From Eriocheir sinensis (Eukaryota > Arthropoda > Malacostraca > Decapoda > Varunidae), in assembly GCF_024679095.1 (NCBI RefSeq), contig NC_066509.1, positions 14,945,989 through 15,009,988 of the forward strand: a DNA stretch of 64,000 nucleotides, written 5' to 3'. This document shows, in pieces, positions 45,870 to 59,400 of this stretch; within the stretch, counting starts at the first letter, position 1; the number at the start of each line of letters is the position of its first letter. Below the pieces are notes generated by a model. It searched no databases, had not been told where the DNA came from, and was given only the letters and a program-made list of their open reading frames with translations. Both the position numbers and the translations under genes were made by a program.

Positions 45870-46840
45870 AATATAAAAAGGTATAATGGCCCATAATGGG
45901 TACGGAAGCAGGCGACGAAAAATCGCCGAATCTGATTCATTTCACGCGCCGCGACGAACAACTTTCCTGACGCCACAAAAATTAATATATCTGCATAAAA
46001 ATTCATGTCATGAAAATTTTGTCTTTATTGCTACGTTTACAAAAGATCCGATGTAGGTTCTTCTGGATCTCTCCTGTCACTGGATCAAAGGAAATTGATA
46101 ATCTCTTCGGACTGACGCGTTACGTAATTCCAAAAAAACTCAAATCGCCAGATAATTATTTTTTCTCTTCAACATTTAAGCAGATAGTTTGATGAAATTT
46201 CTATGACAGACGCAGCACCAATCCCTGCATACTATGTGAAAAAAGAATTGGCCTAGGTTAAAAACTAGGGTTAGGAAGACAGGAAATGTCATAGTGATCG
46301 AACTCTACAACTGCTCCCTTTGGTGCGAATCGCCATAACTCCCTTATTTCTGGGGCTACAGAAATGTTTTTGGTATCAATCGACGGCAAAATGAAAGGGC
46401 TATATTGTTTGAAAAGCCCTGTGTGACGTCAACTTTAATGATAAGGGCGCCGCAAAATCAAAAGAGTCCGCAGTCCATTACTTGAGATGTCACTGGCTAG
46501 TGTGATGCAGAATTTTCACAGGAAGATGATGGTGGTCTCAGTTTTTCTTAAAAACGAATGTTGGGGTCAGGAAACAGGGTGGGAGTGAGGTGTGTGAAGT
46601 CGTCGGTTTTGGATGAACTGGGCACACCCACGGCCCCAGGCCGGCTTCACTTGGAGGGCCTTGGCGAGCAGTCTATTTTTTTAGTATGTAAGTCTGTGGC
46701 CATTTCGCCACCTAATCAAAAAAATCTATATAAAAAATATATTTGTTTATTTATAAATATACGGCTTTGTCTAATAAGCTTAGTTTTACACGATTTTTTT
46801 TAGTGGTATAAATTAAGTTGATATGTCACCGAAAACCCCA
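45870..46840. other. Unique sequence, nothing recognised
   Basis: No coding frame with support. 46440-46660 is GC-richer with several CG words; its role is unknown. Confidence 0.4.
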
Positions 46841-46849
46841 ATGCAAGCA

Positions 46850-47430
46850 CCAATCAGCAGCGAGGGTCAGGGAGCACGGCGTGTAATGGACCAATCAAAG
46901 ACGGGGAGGCGAGGACAGGCGGTTTTGCGAGAAATACCTCCTCGCAGAAATAAGTTGCCCTGCTGTCCACTATATATGCGCACGGCAGGAAAACACATCG
47001 ATTTGCCTGCTTTTCTAGTTTGTATGTACACCTGTGATCTTTGTGATAGATGATATAGCCCGCAGAACAACAACACACTAGACCAACAGACCAAACGAGC
47101 AGGAATTGAGTGAACGTCAACGTGGGCTATTCATTTGTCAAAAAGCCTTCTCCTGATTCAAAGTGTTGCTTGATGTTTGTGCCATGTATTAGAGCTGAAA
47201 CAGGACAAGTAACCGATGGCAGTGAGTGAATAGAAAAGAGTAAGCAAGTTGAATTTCTCTCTGCGAGGTATTTTGCGGTTGCGAGATGATTCCTACAACA
47301 GCGGCCAATCAGCGGCGGGGAGGCGAGAACGGGCAGCCAATCAGGAGGCGCGAGGCAGGCCGGGCAGAGGGATTTAAACACAGCAGGCAGACAGGGGACG
47401 TATTCAGTCCTCTTGTTTTTAAGGATTTTT
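46850..47430 (+). promoter_or_regulatory. Candidate promoter with four CCAAT boxes
   Basis: CCAAT occurs on the plus strand at 46850, 46891, 47305 and 47337 (three in CCAATCA context), followed by GATTTAAAC at about 47371. A downstream GATTTTTGTGAGTATT near 47422 could be a splice donor of a noncoding first exon. This could drive the plus-strand gene whose coding starts at 53352. Inference only. Confidence 0.35.
46922..47292. mobile_element. Promoter-associated repeat with inverted ends, copy 3
   Basis: Ends GCGAGAAATACCTCCTCGCA and CTGCGAGGTATTTTGCGG (inverted). The interior matches copy 2 at 43590. Imperfect direct repeats (CCAATCA...CGGGGAGGCGAG) flank it at 46891 and 47305. Confidence 0.75.
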
Positions 47431-47690
47431 GTGAGTATTTCTATCTTATATTGTAATCTCTCGTTGGTTTTAGAGAATTAAGTAGACCAGCAAGCCACCC
47501 GCTGAAGGTATATGCAGTAGTTAGTCTGGTTGTGTTGGAAAATAGGAGAAACAGCAGGCAGGTGAATGGGCAGTGCTCAGTCTTGTGTTTTATAAGGATT
47601 TTGTACGTATTTTATCTTTTATTGTAAGTTCTCGATGTTTTTAGAGAATCCAGTAAACCAGCGAGCCATGCGTTGAGGCTATAAACCTAG
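47380..47690 (+). repeat. Two diverged ~171-bp direct repeats
   Basis: Units start ACAGCAGGCAG at 47380 and 47551. Both contain a CAGTC...CTTGTTTT(T/A) block, AAGGATTTT, TATTGTAA, TTTTAGAGAAT and CCAGCRAGCCA. They lie just before LINE coding sequence, so they may be tandem 5' UTR monomers of that LINE. Confidence 0.75.
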
Positions 47691-47691
47691 A

Positions 47692-49575
47692 ATGGAGTGG
47701 CACAAGGGTAATTTCCGGGGAATTATTGACTGGGATTTATTATTTGCACATCTGTCAGTTGAGATGTATGTTGAGTTTACTAAGACTATAACCAATGCTA
47801 CATTAGAACATATACCACATAAATGCCCATTAATTGGGCCACTTCAGTTAGGAGATGGGTCCACAGTTAGCGATCCCAGTGGCATGGCGGAGTGTCTTGC
47901 AAGCACTCTTAGCCATATATACACAGCCTCGCCCCCAACCCTTCCTGCAGCCCACATGTCTGATACCCAGTTTTCTTTTATTCCACCGTCTTTGGAAAGA
48001 GTCAAGTTGGCTATTGACAATTTGGATAAAGACACTAGTATGGGTCCTGATGGTATCCATTCACTGGTTCTGAAATCTTGTCAAAAACATCTGGCTTACC
48101 CTATATACCTTATTTTTACAAAATTGTTAAATACTGAACAAGTGCCCTCAGCATGGAAAAGTTCTAACATAGTCCCTATATTTAAGAAAGGTTTGCACTC
48201 GGACCCTTTGAATTACCGTCCTGTGAGTCTGTATGCTGCAAGATGCTTGAAAGAATTATTGTGGAACAAGTTAATCATTACAGCTACTTTATATGCGTGT
48301 TATGCACCATACAGGTGCCCTGCACATTATTATCCAGATCCAGATCCAGATTACTTGGAAAATAATTTTGTCTAACTCCCAGTTTGGCTTTAGAGCAGGA
48401 AGGAGTGTCAAGGATTAATTACTCTTGACATGATGAAATAAGTCAAAGTGTTGATGCAGGAGGTACAGTTGACCTAATCTTACTTGATTTCACAAAAGCC
48501 TTCGACACAGTTTGCCATTTCATTTTGATCACTAAGTTACATCATTTGGGTACGGTATTTCTAGTAACATATTGTCTTGGATCCACAACTTTCTTACCGG
48601 GAGGAAAATGTCAGTTGTTGTTGACGGTTATTCTAGTGCCTGCAAAAGTGTGATGAGTGGTGTTCCGCAAGGTTCAGTCCTGGGTCCCGTTCTTTTTCTT
48701 ATTTACATTAACCATCTGGCCTTATCACTTAGCTGTCAATATAAGATCTTTGCTGACGACTTAAAAATTTATACGAAGGTTCAGAGTAATAATATTCCCT
48801 CTACAATCAACTGCATAGCTACTTTTCAGCAAGATATTGATGTACTGAATGGAATGGCAAAATCATGGGGTCTTAACCTTCATCCAGACAAATGTGTGGG
48901 TCTAAGATTTGGCAGAGATCTCCCTCCTGCTGGCCTTTATGACCAGTGCTTCATTAGTGATATTCCTATCCCATTCACCACTCTGAGCAGAGATTTAGGG
49001 GTAATGATTGATACTAAACTGAAATTTCATGACCATATCCATTTTGTGGCTTCCAAAGCAGGTGGTGTGGCTTCCAATATTTCATGATTTTATGATGGCA
49101 CTGTACACTACTCATGTTCGTCCTCTACTTGAATTCAGCTCAGTTGTGTGGAACACTGGCTATATTGGTGACATTAAGCTACTAGAGTCAGTCCAGCAAA
49201 GGTGGACCAAAAACATAGATGGCCTAGAGAACTTGTCCTATGCAGACAGGCTTTCTGCTCTTGATCTTTTTTCTGTTTGTGGGAGGTTATTGAGAGCTGA
49301 TTTGATTGAGTGTTGGAAGATCATGCATGGTGTTGCCCCCTTTGACTCGACTAGACTATTCCAGCTTGCTCCAGTTGTGGGTACAAGAGGTCATGTCTTC
49401 AAACTTGCTCATATTCGTTGTTCCCTTGAGTGTCGTCGTCGTTTCTTCCCAGTTCGTGTTGTTGGCTCTTGGAATTCTCTTCCCTCTGCAGTTGTTGAGC
49501 TGAGAGACCTTGGTGCTTTCAAAGCTGCTCTAAAAGATTTTCTTGGCCACAAGCTTTACAACTATTATCCCTGAC
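47692..49575 (+). mobile_element. LINE reverse transcriptase, decayed
   Basis: The plus strand carries the RT in broken frames: NLDKDTSMGPDGIHSLVLKS, VPSAWKSSNIVPIFKKG, NSQFGFRAGRS, LLDFTKAFDTV, SGVPQGSVLGPVLFLIYINH, then the intact catalytic box KIFADDLKIYTK and thumb text GVMIDTKLKFHDHI. It ends LKDFLGHKLYNYYP at a TGA near 49572. At least three frameshifts (about 48240-48420, 48540 and 49070). Resembles the CR1/Jockey group. The 5' endonuclease is missing. Confidence 0.87.
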
Positions 49576-50700
49576 CATATGGAATGAATTCCCAATGCAC
49601 GTTCCAGCCTATGTCTTATTGGATTATGTTCTGTTGTTTGATGAGCTTGGATAGGCTGGCGCATTGGTTGGTGAGACCTTTCGGTTCTTTGCCTGATGGT
49701 TTACGCAAGCAGGGCTCGTAGGGAAAGGTCATTCAGGTAAGAAATATGCAGCATTTAGCATGGCGGAATAAGTAAATAGGAGTCAAAACAACTATTTCGT
49801 GAGACATAATTAGCCGCGATATACCACGACACCAAAACATTCCAAGCTGCAAATCACCTGTGAGTCGATACAACGAGGAAGGAAGACTAAGGTGTAAAGA
49901 TCCAAGCCGCGATACAAAGTGTCAGAAGTTTAAATAAAAAGAAGAATCGATCCCAACGAAGAAATGAAGAAAGCCATCAGAGCAGGAATCGTAACTTGAC
50001 GATTGTGGGAAGAGGGTGGATGAGAATCAGCATCCCTCCACCTGGTTAACACGTATGGTAGAGACATTTTTGATGGGCTTTGATGTGTTGTATGTAGTCC
50101 GTCTGTTTCCCGCTACCTAAGGTAACCTCTACCTCCCCACCTCCGGGGGCGAGGCTCCATCCCCTTTGACCCCCACCTACGTTTCAGAAGAAAAAAAATA
50201 AAAAAATATTACAGAAACAAGCAATTTGCAACTTGAACAGTACTAAGGAGTACTATCTTCACAAGCTGTTGCTCCTCCAGATGGAGGATTAAATATAAAC
50301 CCAGTTATATGCAAGGGATATGATTACTGTCTGATTTTCTTTTAGATTGCTTAACAAAATATGTCAAAATATCAGTCTCATCCTTGAAATCTTTTGGGTC
50401 CAGCAGTGCTAGACATGCCAGGAGGGTGTTCATTTAAAAAAAAAATGCAATAAGGAAATTTGAAATTGTGAGCTGTCTATATAATTTTAATTTTACCTTC
50501 CAAGGAAAAAGGGCACCTCTGTGAGCAAGTGCATTTTTGCCTCGATAAATATAGTCAAACCTCAACATCTGCGGGGGTTAGGTAACAGATACCTGTGGAT
50601 GTTGAGGATCAGTGGATATCTGCTGATAGATACTTACATACTTATAGTAACCACTAGTGTGATTGCTTCAAGTATGAAGGTATGTTGGGGTGGCAGCAGG
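49576..50700. other. Sequence after the LINE, one pogo-like end
   Basis: 49576-50190 is probably LINE 3' UTR or unique sequence. 50550-50610 contains CCTCAACATCTGCGGGGGTT and a near inverted copy TACCTGTGGATGTTGAGG, a fragment of a pogo-like MITE. Confidence 0.4.
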
Positions 50701-50727
50701 ATGTGTGGTGAGCCACAAGTCCTTTGG

Positions 50728-50730
<3 letters not shown>

Positions 50731-50810
<80 letters not shown>

Positions 50811-50820
50811 AATATATATA

Positions 50821-50867
<47 letters not shown>
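50731..50867. repeat. (TA)n microsatellite
   Basis: TA array with a CAAATATATATACTTA interruption, directly beyond the 3' end of the next LINE. Confidence 0.97.
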
Positions 50868-50869
<2 letters not shown>

Positions 50870-52182
50870 CATATACATAAGAACGTAAGGAGTCTGCAAG
50901 AGGCCTGTCGGCCTATACAAGGCAGCTCCTGTACATTCAACCCCACCTTACCTCACCATCCATGGCTTTATCTAACCTCTTTTTGAATGTATCTATACGG
51001 TATTGGCACCCACAACATGGCTCCCAAGCCTGTTCCATTCGTCTGCCACTCTATTGGTGAACCAATTCTTGCCTATGTCGTTGTTAAATCTGAATTTGTC
51101 TAACTTAAAACCATTGCTACGCATCCTACCTGGCTCTTTTACTATCAAAATCTTATTGACATCCCCTTTATTAAAGCCCTTCATCCATTTATAGACTTCG
51201 ATCAAGTCTCGCAACCTTCGCCTTTCTAGGGAGTGTAGATTTAACTGCTTCAGCCTGTCTTCATAAGGCAAGTTTCTCACCCCCTGAATCATCTTTGTCA
51301 TCCTCCTCTGTACAGATTCCAACATCTTGATATCCATTCTATATTAGGGGGACCAGAACTGAACTGCATAATCGAGATGAGGTCTAACTAGTGCTAACTA
51401 AAGTTTGAGGATGACTTCAGCGCTCCTATTGCTTACGCTCCTTGAGATGAAACCAAGTACTCTGTTTGCCCGATTTTTAACCTGATTGCATTGAGCCCTA
51501 GGACAGAGGTCAGCACTCACTAGGACTCCTAAGTCTCTATCACGCCCAGACCTGCTTAGAGGAGTGCCATTTAAGGAGTAATTGTGTGAGGGGCTATTCC
51601 TACCTACACTCAGAATGCTACACTTCCCGACATTGAATTCCATCTGCCACTTCCCCGCCCAATCATATAGTCTGTCAAGCTCATCCTGGAGAATGCTACC
51701 ATCCCTGTCTGATTGGATTACTCTACTGATCTTGGTATCATCACTACTAATTCCTGTGTGCAAGTCATTGATGAAAATAATAAAAAGCAGAGGACCCAGC
51801 ACCAACCCTTTTGGGACTCCACTCGTAACACTGCCCCATTCAGATTTTTTACCATTGATTTGCACTCTCTGCTTCCTATCACTAAGCCACGCCCTGATCC
51901 ATTTCAAAACTTTCCCATCTATGCTGTGAGCCTGTAATTTTAGTAATAGCTGGTGATGGGGAACTTTGTCGAACGCTTTACTGAAATCTAGATACAATAT
52001 GTCATGGTTTTCATCTCGGTCAACTGCCTCGATTACTTTAGTGTAGAAGGACAACAGGTTAGTAAGGCAAGACCTACCCTTTGTGAATCCATGCTGTGAA
52101 TCATGAATTAAATTATGCTTTGCTAGATGGTCGCAACTGCTCCCGGCTATAATTGACTCCAACATCTTTCCTATAACTGATG
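50868..52182 (-). mobile_element. LINE, 5'-truncated, catalytic box deleted
   Basis: Minus strand from 52182: SVIGKMLESIIAGSSCDHLA, HNLIHDSQHGFTKGRSCLTN, ILYLDFSKAFDKVPHHQLL, SGVPKGLVLGPLLFIIFIND, then HTGISSDDTKIS, where a deletion has removed the residues up to the FADD box. The thumb reads FNVGKCSILSVGR. After a stop and frameshift at 51400-51340 the C-terminal part follows (MLESVQRRMTKMIQGVRN, RRLRDLIEVYKWMKGFN). The 3' UTR ends GGCCTCTTGCAGACTCC then TTACGTTCTTATGTATATG and passes into a TA array. Confidence 0.92.
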
Positions 52183-52186
52183 TTAA

Positions 52187-52198
52187 GATATATATATA

Positions 52199-52265
<67 letters not shown>
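52187..52265. repeat. (TA)n microsatellite
   Basis: TA array at the 5' truncation point of the LINE and the tail of SINE copy 3. Confidence 0.98.
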
Positions 52266-52268
<3 letters not shown>

Positions 52269-52620
52269 TTTTACGTCGCTGCCTGTTGCGCGGTAGGCAT
52301 CTTCCTGGTGGGGCCGGATTGTCGGCCCAACGCTTCATCCAGGTGGGGCCTGATGGTCGGCCCAGCCTGTTCTGGCGCAGCCGTGTGTTTATAGTGGCGC
52401 CATCTTGCATTGGCTCATGCTGCCCCGGAACTCGTTCTTGATTCGCTTGGACGGCTTCCTCTAGAGTCCGGGTTGATGGGTGGTCTTCAGGACAGCATGT
52501 GGGTAGTTTTAAGCCACTCGGCGGTGACTGAAAAATCCGATGGTAGCGTGGGGATTCGAACCCGCGTCGTCCATCACGCGGTGAATGTGGGCCCAGTACG
52601 CTACCAGTTCGCCACCGCCT
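52266..52620 (-). mobile_element. tRNA-derived SINE, copy 3
   Basis: Read on the minus strand: AGGCGGTGGCGAACTGGTAG (box A) and GCGGGTTCGAATCCCC (a canonical box B), then the shared body and poly-A next to TA repeats. Confidence 0.93.
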
Positions 52621-52845
<225 letters not shown>

Positions 52846-53039
52846 TTACAAATCACCTTTCAGTGTTACTAGTAAATGTGATTGTGATGTTGCTGCTGGG
52901 ACAACAGTACATTTTTTGATGCTATAAAATGGGAGCAACACCAAAACTGTACCCAATAAGCAAAATGGAATCAATGAAACTAGTAAAGTCAGTATATACT
53001 TGTAGAATGCCATTGTCTGCTGCTGTTAAATCTTCAAAG

Positions 53040-53275
53040 GACTGTTTTAACAAATTGCATCCCAGCCAAACTGAGGAACATGCGACAGGTGTCTCCTGAC
53101 AACTTTAAGAAAAATTTGGATAATTGGTTGGCTGCAATACCAGACCAACCACCAACACCAGGATACCCCAGCTCCAACCACAACGGACTAACTGATTGGA
53201 GCAAAGAAGAAAAGAAGCTGCCTGGTTACAGTGGATCACAGCTCAGCTGTGTCACTATATAACTGACGGAATTCA
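53040..53275 (+). mobile_element. LINE C-terminal fragment
   Basis: Plus strand LRNMRQVSPDNFKKNLDNWL then AAIPDQPPTPGYPSSN resembles the C-terminus of LINE ORF2 proteins (FKKxLDxWLxxIPDQPxxPGY). Isolated remnant 50 bp before the next exon. Confidence 0.7.
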
Positions 53276-53328
53276 ACTAAGTGTAAGTGTAACTAAGTGT
53301 AAGTACATCTTTATTTTAAACATTGCAG

Positions 53329-53466
53329 GTTGTTGAGGAGGGACTTGAGAAATGGATGAGCAGAAGGGCAAAGAGAACCATCTGCCCCAATCCAGGCTCT
53401 TCAGAACTGGACTGCTACATCCTAGGGGTCGTAGATCAGTGGAGCTTGGTAACCAGCCGGAGAAAG
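53329..53466 (+). CDS. KEN-box gene, first coding exon
   Basis: The acceptor TTTATTTTAAACATTGCAG precedes 53329. 23 nt of 5' UTR follow, then ATG at 53352 in context GAAATGGATG, 38 codons, and a GTGTGT donor at 53467. Two other frames are possible. This one was chosen because the following exons continue it in phase and because it holds the KEN motif. Confidence 0.7.
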
Positions 53467-56400
53467 GTGTGTTGCTCTAACTTTAGCCAGCCCAAAGTAA
53501 TCTTTTTTCTGTATCCTGTCCTGTTACTCTTGTAGAGCCTCTGGAACTTTTTAAGAAAGCATTGTTTCTGGTATTGTGCTTCAGCTGGTTGGGAAGACCT
53601 TAGAATATTTTTGTTTTCCATGGAATGATTACTGATCCCAGGTTAGAGACCCTTGTGTTTGTGGCCAGTGCTTTACAGAGGTCATTGTCTCTGGGATGGA
53701 GATCCACCTTCTGCATACTTTCTTCCATGCTAGAAAGTCCCTTATCCAGTTATATCTGTTCTCATATTATCAAAGATAGAGGGGCAGCTCAATAAAGGTA
53801 ACCTGAGCCATTCAGCTCCTTACAATTATGCTCTCTATATATCTGACCCAATTCAAGCCTAATTTAATATTAACATAATAAACACTTATCAGTAGAATAT
53901 GTCAAAGTCTTGCCTCCTCTGATTCTTCCTGAGACTTCTGGCATCTAGCCAGAAATATCTTGAACAGTTTTTCATCTTTCCCTCTCCTTAATCCTGATGG
54001 CACTACAGCTGTCATATATGCCTCCAAAGCTTAGCTCTTCACTTTCTCTGAAATTGAGTGGAGCAGCATCCACTATTTGCAACCCAGCAATGGTAACTGC
54101 CCCTTTGGATGGTGTACCGTGTACAACTTCTCAAGGTACTCTGCCCAAAAACCTCTCATCATCATCATCATTTCATCGACGCCTGCTCCTAGGAGCTCCC
54201 ACCAGGGGATGGCCACGGCAGAAGAGCTTCCAACTTTCTCTATCCAGACACTCCCTCCTTGCCTGCTCAAAGTTTCTCAAAGATCTTTCCCCCCTCTCCC
54301 TAACGTACTCTTGCACCCTATCCCTCCATTTTACTGGAGGTCGTCCTCTAGCATTCCCTCCCTCTATCTCACTCACATACACCCTTCTGGTCATCTTACT
54401 CTCCTCCATTCGCTCCATGTGGCCAAACCACTTTAAGGTCTGTCACTTCACTTCTTCCACCACTCCACACTTCTTCCCTTCACCCCTGTGACACATTCCA
54501 AAATGCTCGTACACACTTTCATTACTCATTCCATCCATTCTACTCACACCACAAGCACTCTTCAAATAACTCATTTCCACTGCCTGCACTCTAGACCTCT
54601 GACTTTCATTCCAGGCCCACGTTTCACTTGCATAATATTATGTGAGGGTTGGTACTATTACTGTATTTCTCAAATCCCTCTTTACCTCCATGCTCACACT
54701 TCTGCCATTCATGATTCGTCCCAAAGACCCTACCACCCTTCTTCCTTGCAATGCCCTTTCTCTTATATCTCCCTCCATACCACCATGCTTACACATAACT
54801 GATCCAAGGTACTTAAACTCATTGACCTCCTCCATTTCTTCACCATTCAAAATTATTTTGCATTCTTTTTCACATTCAATTCCCACTCTATATGGGCATA
54901 CAAAATCTACAACCTCACTTCTACTTCACTCACAAACCATCACTTTACTTTTGTTGACATTTACTTTCAGCTTTCTCCTATTACAGACACTATCAAAAAC
55001 ACTGACCAAATTTTGTAGGTCACTTTCATTTTCTACAATGAGCACTGTGTCATCAGCAAACAGTATCGAATTCAGTACCCACTTCCTTCCCTCATCGAAC
55101 AGTCTTACTCCAACTTCTCCAACTTTGCCCTTCATTTCTCTAATGACACCATCCATATAAATATTGAATAACCATGGTGACATGACGCACCCTTGTCTTA
55201 AGCCCACTTTTATCTCAAAATGTTCACTTGTTTCTCCAGTAATTTTGACACATGCAGATGCATCCTCACAGAAAGACTATTGCACTAAGCAGTTTTCCTC
55301 CCACACTATAAATCTTTAAAACATCCCACAATGCAATCCAATCGACTCTGTCATCAGCTTTTTCCAAATCCATGAAGGCAGCGTATAATTTCTTTCCTTT
55401 TGCTATTATTTTTTCTACTACCATCCTGAAGGCAAATATCTGATCCACACATCCCCTTCACTTCCTGAAGCCTCCTTGTTCTTCACTGATTTTCTCTTCT
55501 GTAAGTCTTTACACCCTCTTTATTATGACTTTTCCATATACCTTTCCGGGTATACTCAGGAGACTTATACCTCTATAGCTCCCACATTCCCCTCTCCTGC
55601 CCTTCCCCTTGCAAACTGGGACAATGATGGCTTTCGTCCAGTCTGCTGCCCCCCCCCCCCATGCTACTTCATATATCTTGACCATCCATTTCACGACTTC
55701 ATCTCCTCCACACTTCAACATTTCTGCTGTGATTCCATCAATTCCTGCTGCCTTTCCATTTTTTTATCTTTTTATTGCCTGATTTACTTCTTCATATGTT
55801 ATACTTCTTTCTTTATATACTCCTCCTCTACCTCTACTCAAAACTGCTGCTGTTACAGCTGCTGGACGTCCACCCTCAAAATTCATTAAGTTTTTGAAAT
55901 ATTCTCTCCATCTCTCTTTCACAGCTTCCCCGTCTTTCAACATCTTTCCATTCTCATCCATAACTTCATTTATTTTACTTGAGGAGATATTTTCTGCATT
56001 TCTTTCGTTTTTTACTTCTTTCCAATATGATTTCCTGATCCCTTTATATTTTTCACTTAGTCTTTTTCCAAAGTCTTCATCAACTCTCTTCTTACTTTCT
56101 TTTATTGCTTGTTTTAATTTCATTTTGCATTCTCTATATTTCTTTTTCCTTTCCCTTTTTACTTGTTCAGACACATTTCTTTCTTGAGTTTTCTTAAAAA
56201 GTTCCCTTTTCTCTTTTACTATCCTCCTTATCTCTTCTGTCCACCATGAATTTCCTTTTCTTTTTCCATCTCTCACCACTTTCATCCCTAACACTTTTTG
56301 TTGTAGTTACCACCCACTTTTCTTTCATCTTTAACTTTGCCAGCACTGCAAAATGGTCAGATCCATCGAACATTCCTCTTACTACCTTTGCATCACGAAT

Positions 56401-59400
56401 TTTTTTTCTAAGCCTTTCATCTACTGCCACATAATCAATCAATCCTTTTTGCTCATTATCTTCTCCCCTCCTCTGCCCATCAATATCTGATCTGACTGCC
56501 ATTTGCTGTTTGGAAATCACTAACTTAGAGCAGAGCTTCTTTAATGCTTAGTAGGCAGGTCAAAATTCATTTGCAGTGAAATGTATCTTGACATCCTCAT
56601 TGAAACTTTTGACATTGGTACTTTTCCTTGTCTTTCCTCAGGAGAGCTCTTGTCCTACATGATAAAGCCCTGTATTGGTCCCAGTTCCCAGCACTGCCAT
56701 CCACTGAGTGTGATATGATATCAAAGGCCTCTACAAGTGCTTGGGGGAGGGGGTTGATGACAAAGATAGATCTTAATGTGGACAAAAAAACAAAGAATTT
56801 CATGTAGAGCACGGGTACGAAGTTGGAGTCACTGGAGTTGCCTGCTTTTGATCGGAGTCGGTAAAAATATCTCTGACTCCAACTCCTTTATGTTACGTGT
56901 GATGCTGTGTGGCTGGGTGTGGTGTGGTGTGGCTGCATGTTGTGTTTGATGTGGCTGGGTGTCATGTGCAATGTGTGGTGTGGTTTGTGGTGTGACTGGG
57001 TTTGATTTGCCCACCACTGTACTGCAGAAGAGGGGAATGGGGGTGGAGTCGGAGTCAAAGCCTTAAAATTTCCCGGAGTTGGAGTCAAATTTTTATATAT
57101 TTGACTCCACACCCCTGATGTAGAGTGTCAAAGCAAAAGTATCATGTAGGAAAAAAAATCACCAAACACATAATACAAGATAAGGCCAATATATAATGAA
57201 GTTTTAAGCCACCAAATATGCTAAAAAGGTTGACTCTGAGGGCTCAGGTACCAATTAATGTTTTATCTATTGTACTAATCTTTTACATTTGGCAAATTCA
57301 CAATAGATGAGCTTTCTGTGGCACCAGTTAGTCACCAAGTGTAAGACTTTGCCGTATATCTCATGTTCAGAATTTTGTTTGGGTCACTGATAAACACCAA
57401 GTCTAGTTTTCAGGGTTCTGTGTAGCTTATTCCTCCAAGATGAGTAAAATCACAAATCAAGATACCTATTTACAAGAGACATTAACCCGGTAGCAGCGGG
57501 GATCATGTTTCTTAAGGGTCCCTCTAAGCTAGAAAAATGAGAAAAAAACATCACTCACACAAACCATTTCATAATATATATCAAAGCATTTGTGATCAAT
57601 TTATGTATCCTCTATTTCGAGGGGTCTGTATCATGGCACAAATTTGGCCCGTCGCTGCTACACAGTAAAGCCACAAATTTGGCCCGTTGGTGCTACCGGA
57701 TTAATAAACTGTAAAAGACAGTGTGTGTAGGACAGTATTTTATTATTTCTTTTTACTTTAGATCACTTTTTATTTTGCGGCAGGCCAATATGATGATTAT
57801 GATAATGCTGGTGATAACATTCTTTTCCTTGACAGGTCATAAAGAGAGTGTGAGTAGCACAAAATCTCTTGGGATTTCTCAAGATGGAAAAAATGAAACG
57901 TCTAAAGCCAGAGTATGTAGAAGCTCTAGCTTCACAAGTGGCAACCTCCCATCATCCCGCAAACCACTGTACGATGACACTAATCAGACATGGCTCAAGC
58001 AGAAGGCAGCACCAGACAAAGGTATTTTAGTAATTTCAGACAAGTGGATTGAATGAAGAATGGTAAACTGGAAATGAAGGAGAAATATTTGTGTTGGGAA
58101 ATATGAATGAGAAAGGCATGGAGAGTGGGGGTGTGGTTGGGAAGTGTGGTGTTGATGGAGTGAATGAGAATGGGCAATTCCCTGTGGATAAATGTGCTGA
58201 GAGGGATCTGTTCCTGTCAAGTGTCTTTTTTCATCACAAGTTAATCCACAGGTATACTTGGGCAAGAGGGAATGAGAGGAGCTTGATATACTATATAGCT
58301 GTGGATAATAGGTTGAAGCAAGATGTATTATACTTAAAGGGTGTAAAAGGAATGTTTAATGGTTCTGACCACTTTGCGATATGGCTGAGGGAGAAATGTG
58401 AATTATAACAAAATGTGAGGAAGGAACTGGTAAGTGGGAGATGGTGTTATAGAGGTAGGTGCCTAGAAGGAAGGTAAAGGAAATACATCATCGTCATCAT
58501 CATTTCATCGACGCCTGCTCCTAGGAGCTCCCACCAGGGGATGGCCATGGCAGAAGAGCTTCCAACTTTCTCTATCCAGACACTCCCTCCCTGCCTGCTC
58601 AAAGTTTCTCAAAGGTCTAACCCCCTCTCCCTAACATACTCTTGCACCCTATCCCTCCATTTCACTGGAGGTCATCCTCTAGCATTCCCTCCCTCTATCT
58701 CACTCACATACACCCTTCTGGTCATCTTACTCTCCTCCATTCGCTCCATGTGGGTCTGTCGCTACACTTCTTCCACCACTCCACACTTCTTCCCTTCACC
58801 CTCGTGACACATTCCAAAACATTCATACACACTTTCATTACTCATTCCATCTATTCTACTCACACCACAAGCACTCCTCAAATAACTCATTTCCACTGCC
58901 TGCACTCTAGACCTCCGACTTTCATTCTAGGCCCACGTTTCACTTGCATATGTGAGGGTTGGTACTATTAATGTATTTCTCAAATCCCTCTTTACCTCCA
59001 TGCTCACACTTCTGCCATTCATGATTCATCCCAAAGACCCTACCACCCTTCTTCCTTGCAATGCCCTTTCTCTTTATCTCCCTCCATACCACCATGCTTA
59101 CACAGAACTGATCCAAGGTACTTAAACTCATTGACCTCCTCCATTTCTTCACCATTCAAAATTATTTTGCATTCTTTTTCACATTCAATTCCCACTCTAT
59201 ATGGGCATACAAAATCTACAACCTCACTTCTACTTCGCTCACAAACCATCACTTTATTTTTGTTGACATTTACTTTCAGCTTTCTCCTATTACAAGCACT
59301 ATCAAAAACACTGACCAAATTTTGTAGGTCACTTTCATTTTCTGCAATGAGCACCGTGTCATCAGCAAACAGTATCTAATTCAGTACCCACTTCCTTCCC

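Noticed and set aside
53323..53535. Alternative frame MQVVEEGLEKWMSRRAKRT in the first exon of the plus gene
   Set aside because: It starts before the splice acceptor and would not join the next exon in its conserved-looking phase; it remains possible only if the exon border is wrong.
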